A stretch of 6,646 bases of DNA from Thermus kawarayensis JCM 12314 (lineage in GTDB: Bacteria > Deinococcota > Deinococci > Deinococcales > Thermaceae), in assembly GCA_001311545.1 (NCBI GenBank), contig BBBL01000086.1, forward strand, positions 1 to 6,646. The letters run 5' to 3'. A program made the translations under genes and the position numbers. This document shows positions 6,439 through 6,646 of the stretch, one piece after another (within the stretch, counting starts at the first letter, position 1; every line of letters starts with the position of its first letter). A model generated the notes under the pieces. That model did no database searches. It was not told the origin of the DNA and worked only from the letters and a program-made list of their open reading frames with translations.

Positions 6439-6646
6439 ATGTGGCGGGTGCTGGTTTCCGACGACATGCGGCTTGGGGACGTCAAGTACCCCGGGGTCCT
6501 TCTGGACTACCGGCCGGGCATCGGGCGGGAGGAGCTTCTGGAGGTCATCCCCGCCTACGATGCCCTCATCACCCGAAGCCGCACCCAGGTGGACGCCGAG
6601 CTCCTCAGGCGGGGGAAGCGGCTTAAGGTGGTGGGCCGGGGCGGGG
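6439..6646 (+). CDS. serA: D-3-phosphoglycerate dehydrogenase, N-terminal part, cut by the window edge
   Basis: Oxidises 3-phosphoglycerate to 3-phosphohydroxypyruvate with NAD+, the first step of serine synthesis. Only the first 69 codons are present. They read MWRVLVSDDM, then LLDYRPGIGREELLEVIPAYDALITRSRTQVD, and end in LKVVGRGG, just before the expected GVDNID stretch and the NAD-binding domain. This is the substrate-binding domain of the D-isomer 2-hydroxyacid dehydrogenase family. Other family members (glycerate or formate dehydrogenases) share the fold, but the YDALITRSRT and LKVVGRGG blocks fit SerA best. ATG 6439 is preceded by AAGGG and no longer in-frame start seems better. It is divergent from degV across 100 bases. 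Confidence 0.82.
   Translation, partial: MWRVLVSDDMRLGDVKYPGVLLDYRPGIGREELLEVIPAYDALITRSRTQVDAELLRRGKRLKVVGRGG

Noticed and set aside
1..6646. A genuine wave of pseudogenisation or programmed frameshifting.
   Set aside because: The breaks hit unrelated, conserved genes, each is a one-base change mostly in a short run, and no slippery motif with downstream structure is shared. Only the A7 run is kept as an open question.
1..6646. Defence, toxin-antitoxin, CRISPR, IS or phage content.
   Set aside because: No motifs, repeats or inverted ends were found; all gene space is accounted for by housekeeping or signalling families.

Overview
The window looks like chromosomal DNA of a Thermus species (Deinococcus-Thermus). 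The DNA is GC-rich with strong G/C preference at third codon positions. Several proteins, notably the Nudix hydrolase and PurH, read as close to T. thermophilus proteins I remember. Genus is an inference from memory; species is not assigned. The content is mostly housekeeping, tightly packed, with one unusual gene remnant.

Layout. Minus strand, read from 1912 down to 1: a YqeY-family protein, an overlapping Nudix hydrolase (Ndx2-like, ADP-ribose type) and a class III aminotransferase that runs off the left edge. Plus strand 1944-3431: purH, divergent from yqeY across a 31-base gap. Minus strand 3403-4454: an acyl-lipid desaturase, tail to tail with purH and overlapping it by 29 bases. Plus strand 4575-5022: a small gene in which the start of a GAF domain is joined to the last third of an EAL domain, apparently the relic of a larger c-di-GMP signalling protein. 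Minus strand 6338 to 5009: degV followed by dtd. Plus strand 6439 to the right edge: the start of serA, divergent from degV. I see no tRNA, rRNA, IS element, CRISPR array or long repeat.

The most important point for a reader is quality. I count twelve places where the reading frame breaks and is restored by adding or removing one base. Eleven are missing bases, mostly in short runs of G or C; one is a length change in an A7 run. Six of the nine genes are affected, including genes under strong selection such as purH and degV. This is best explained by sequencing error, so these genes are annotated as full-length loci with frameshifts, not as true pseudogenes. In purH three missing bases cancel out, leaving an open frame that hides a 30-residue scrambled stretch.

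The genes do not form one pathway. They cover purine synthesis (purH), serine synthesis (serA), tRNA proofreading (dtd), nucleotide clean-up (Ndx2), amino acid or omega-amine transamination, and lipids (the desaturase, and DegV as a fatty-acid-binding protein). I did not find a convincing new multi-gene system. The points most worth a second look are the GAF-EAL relic, the desaturase with an out-of-frame A7 run at its start, and several -10 boxes sitting 7-9 bases before start codons.
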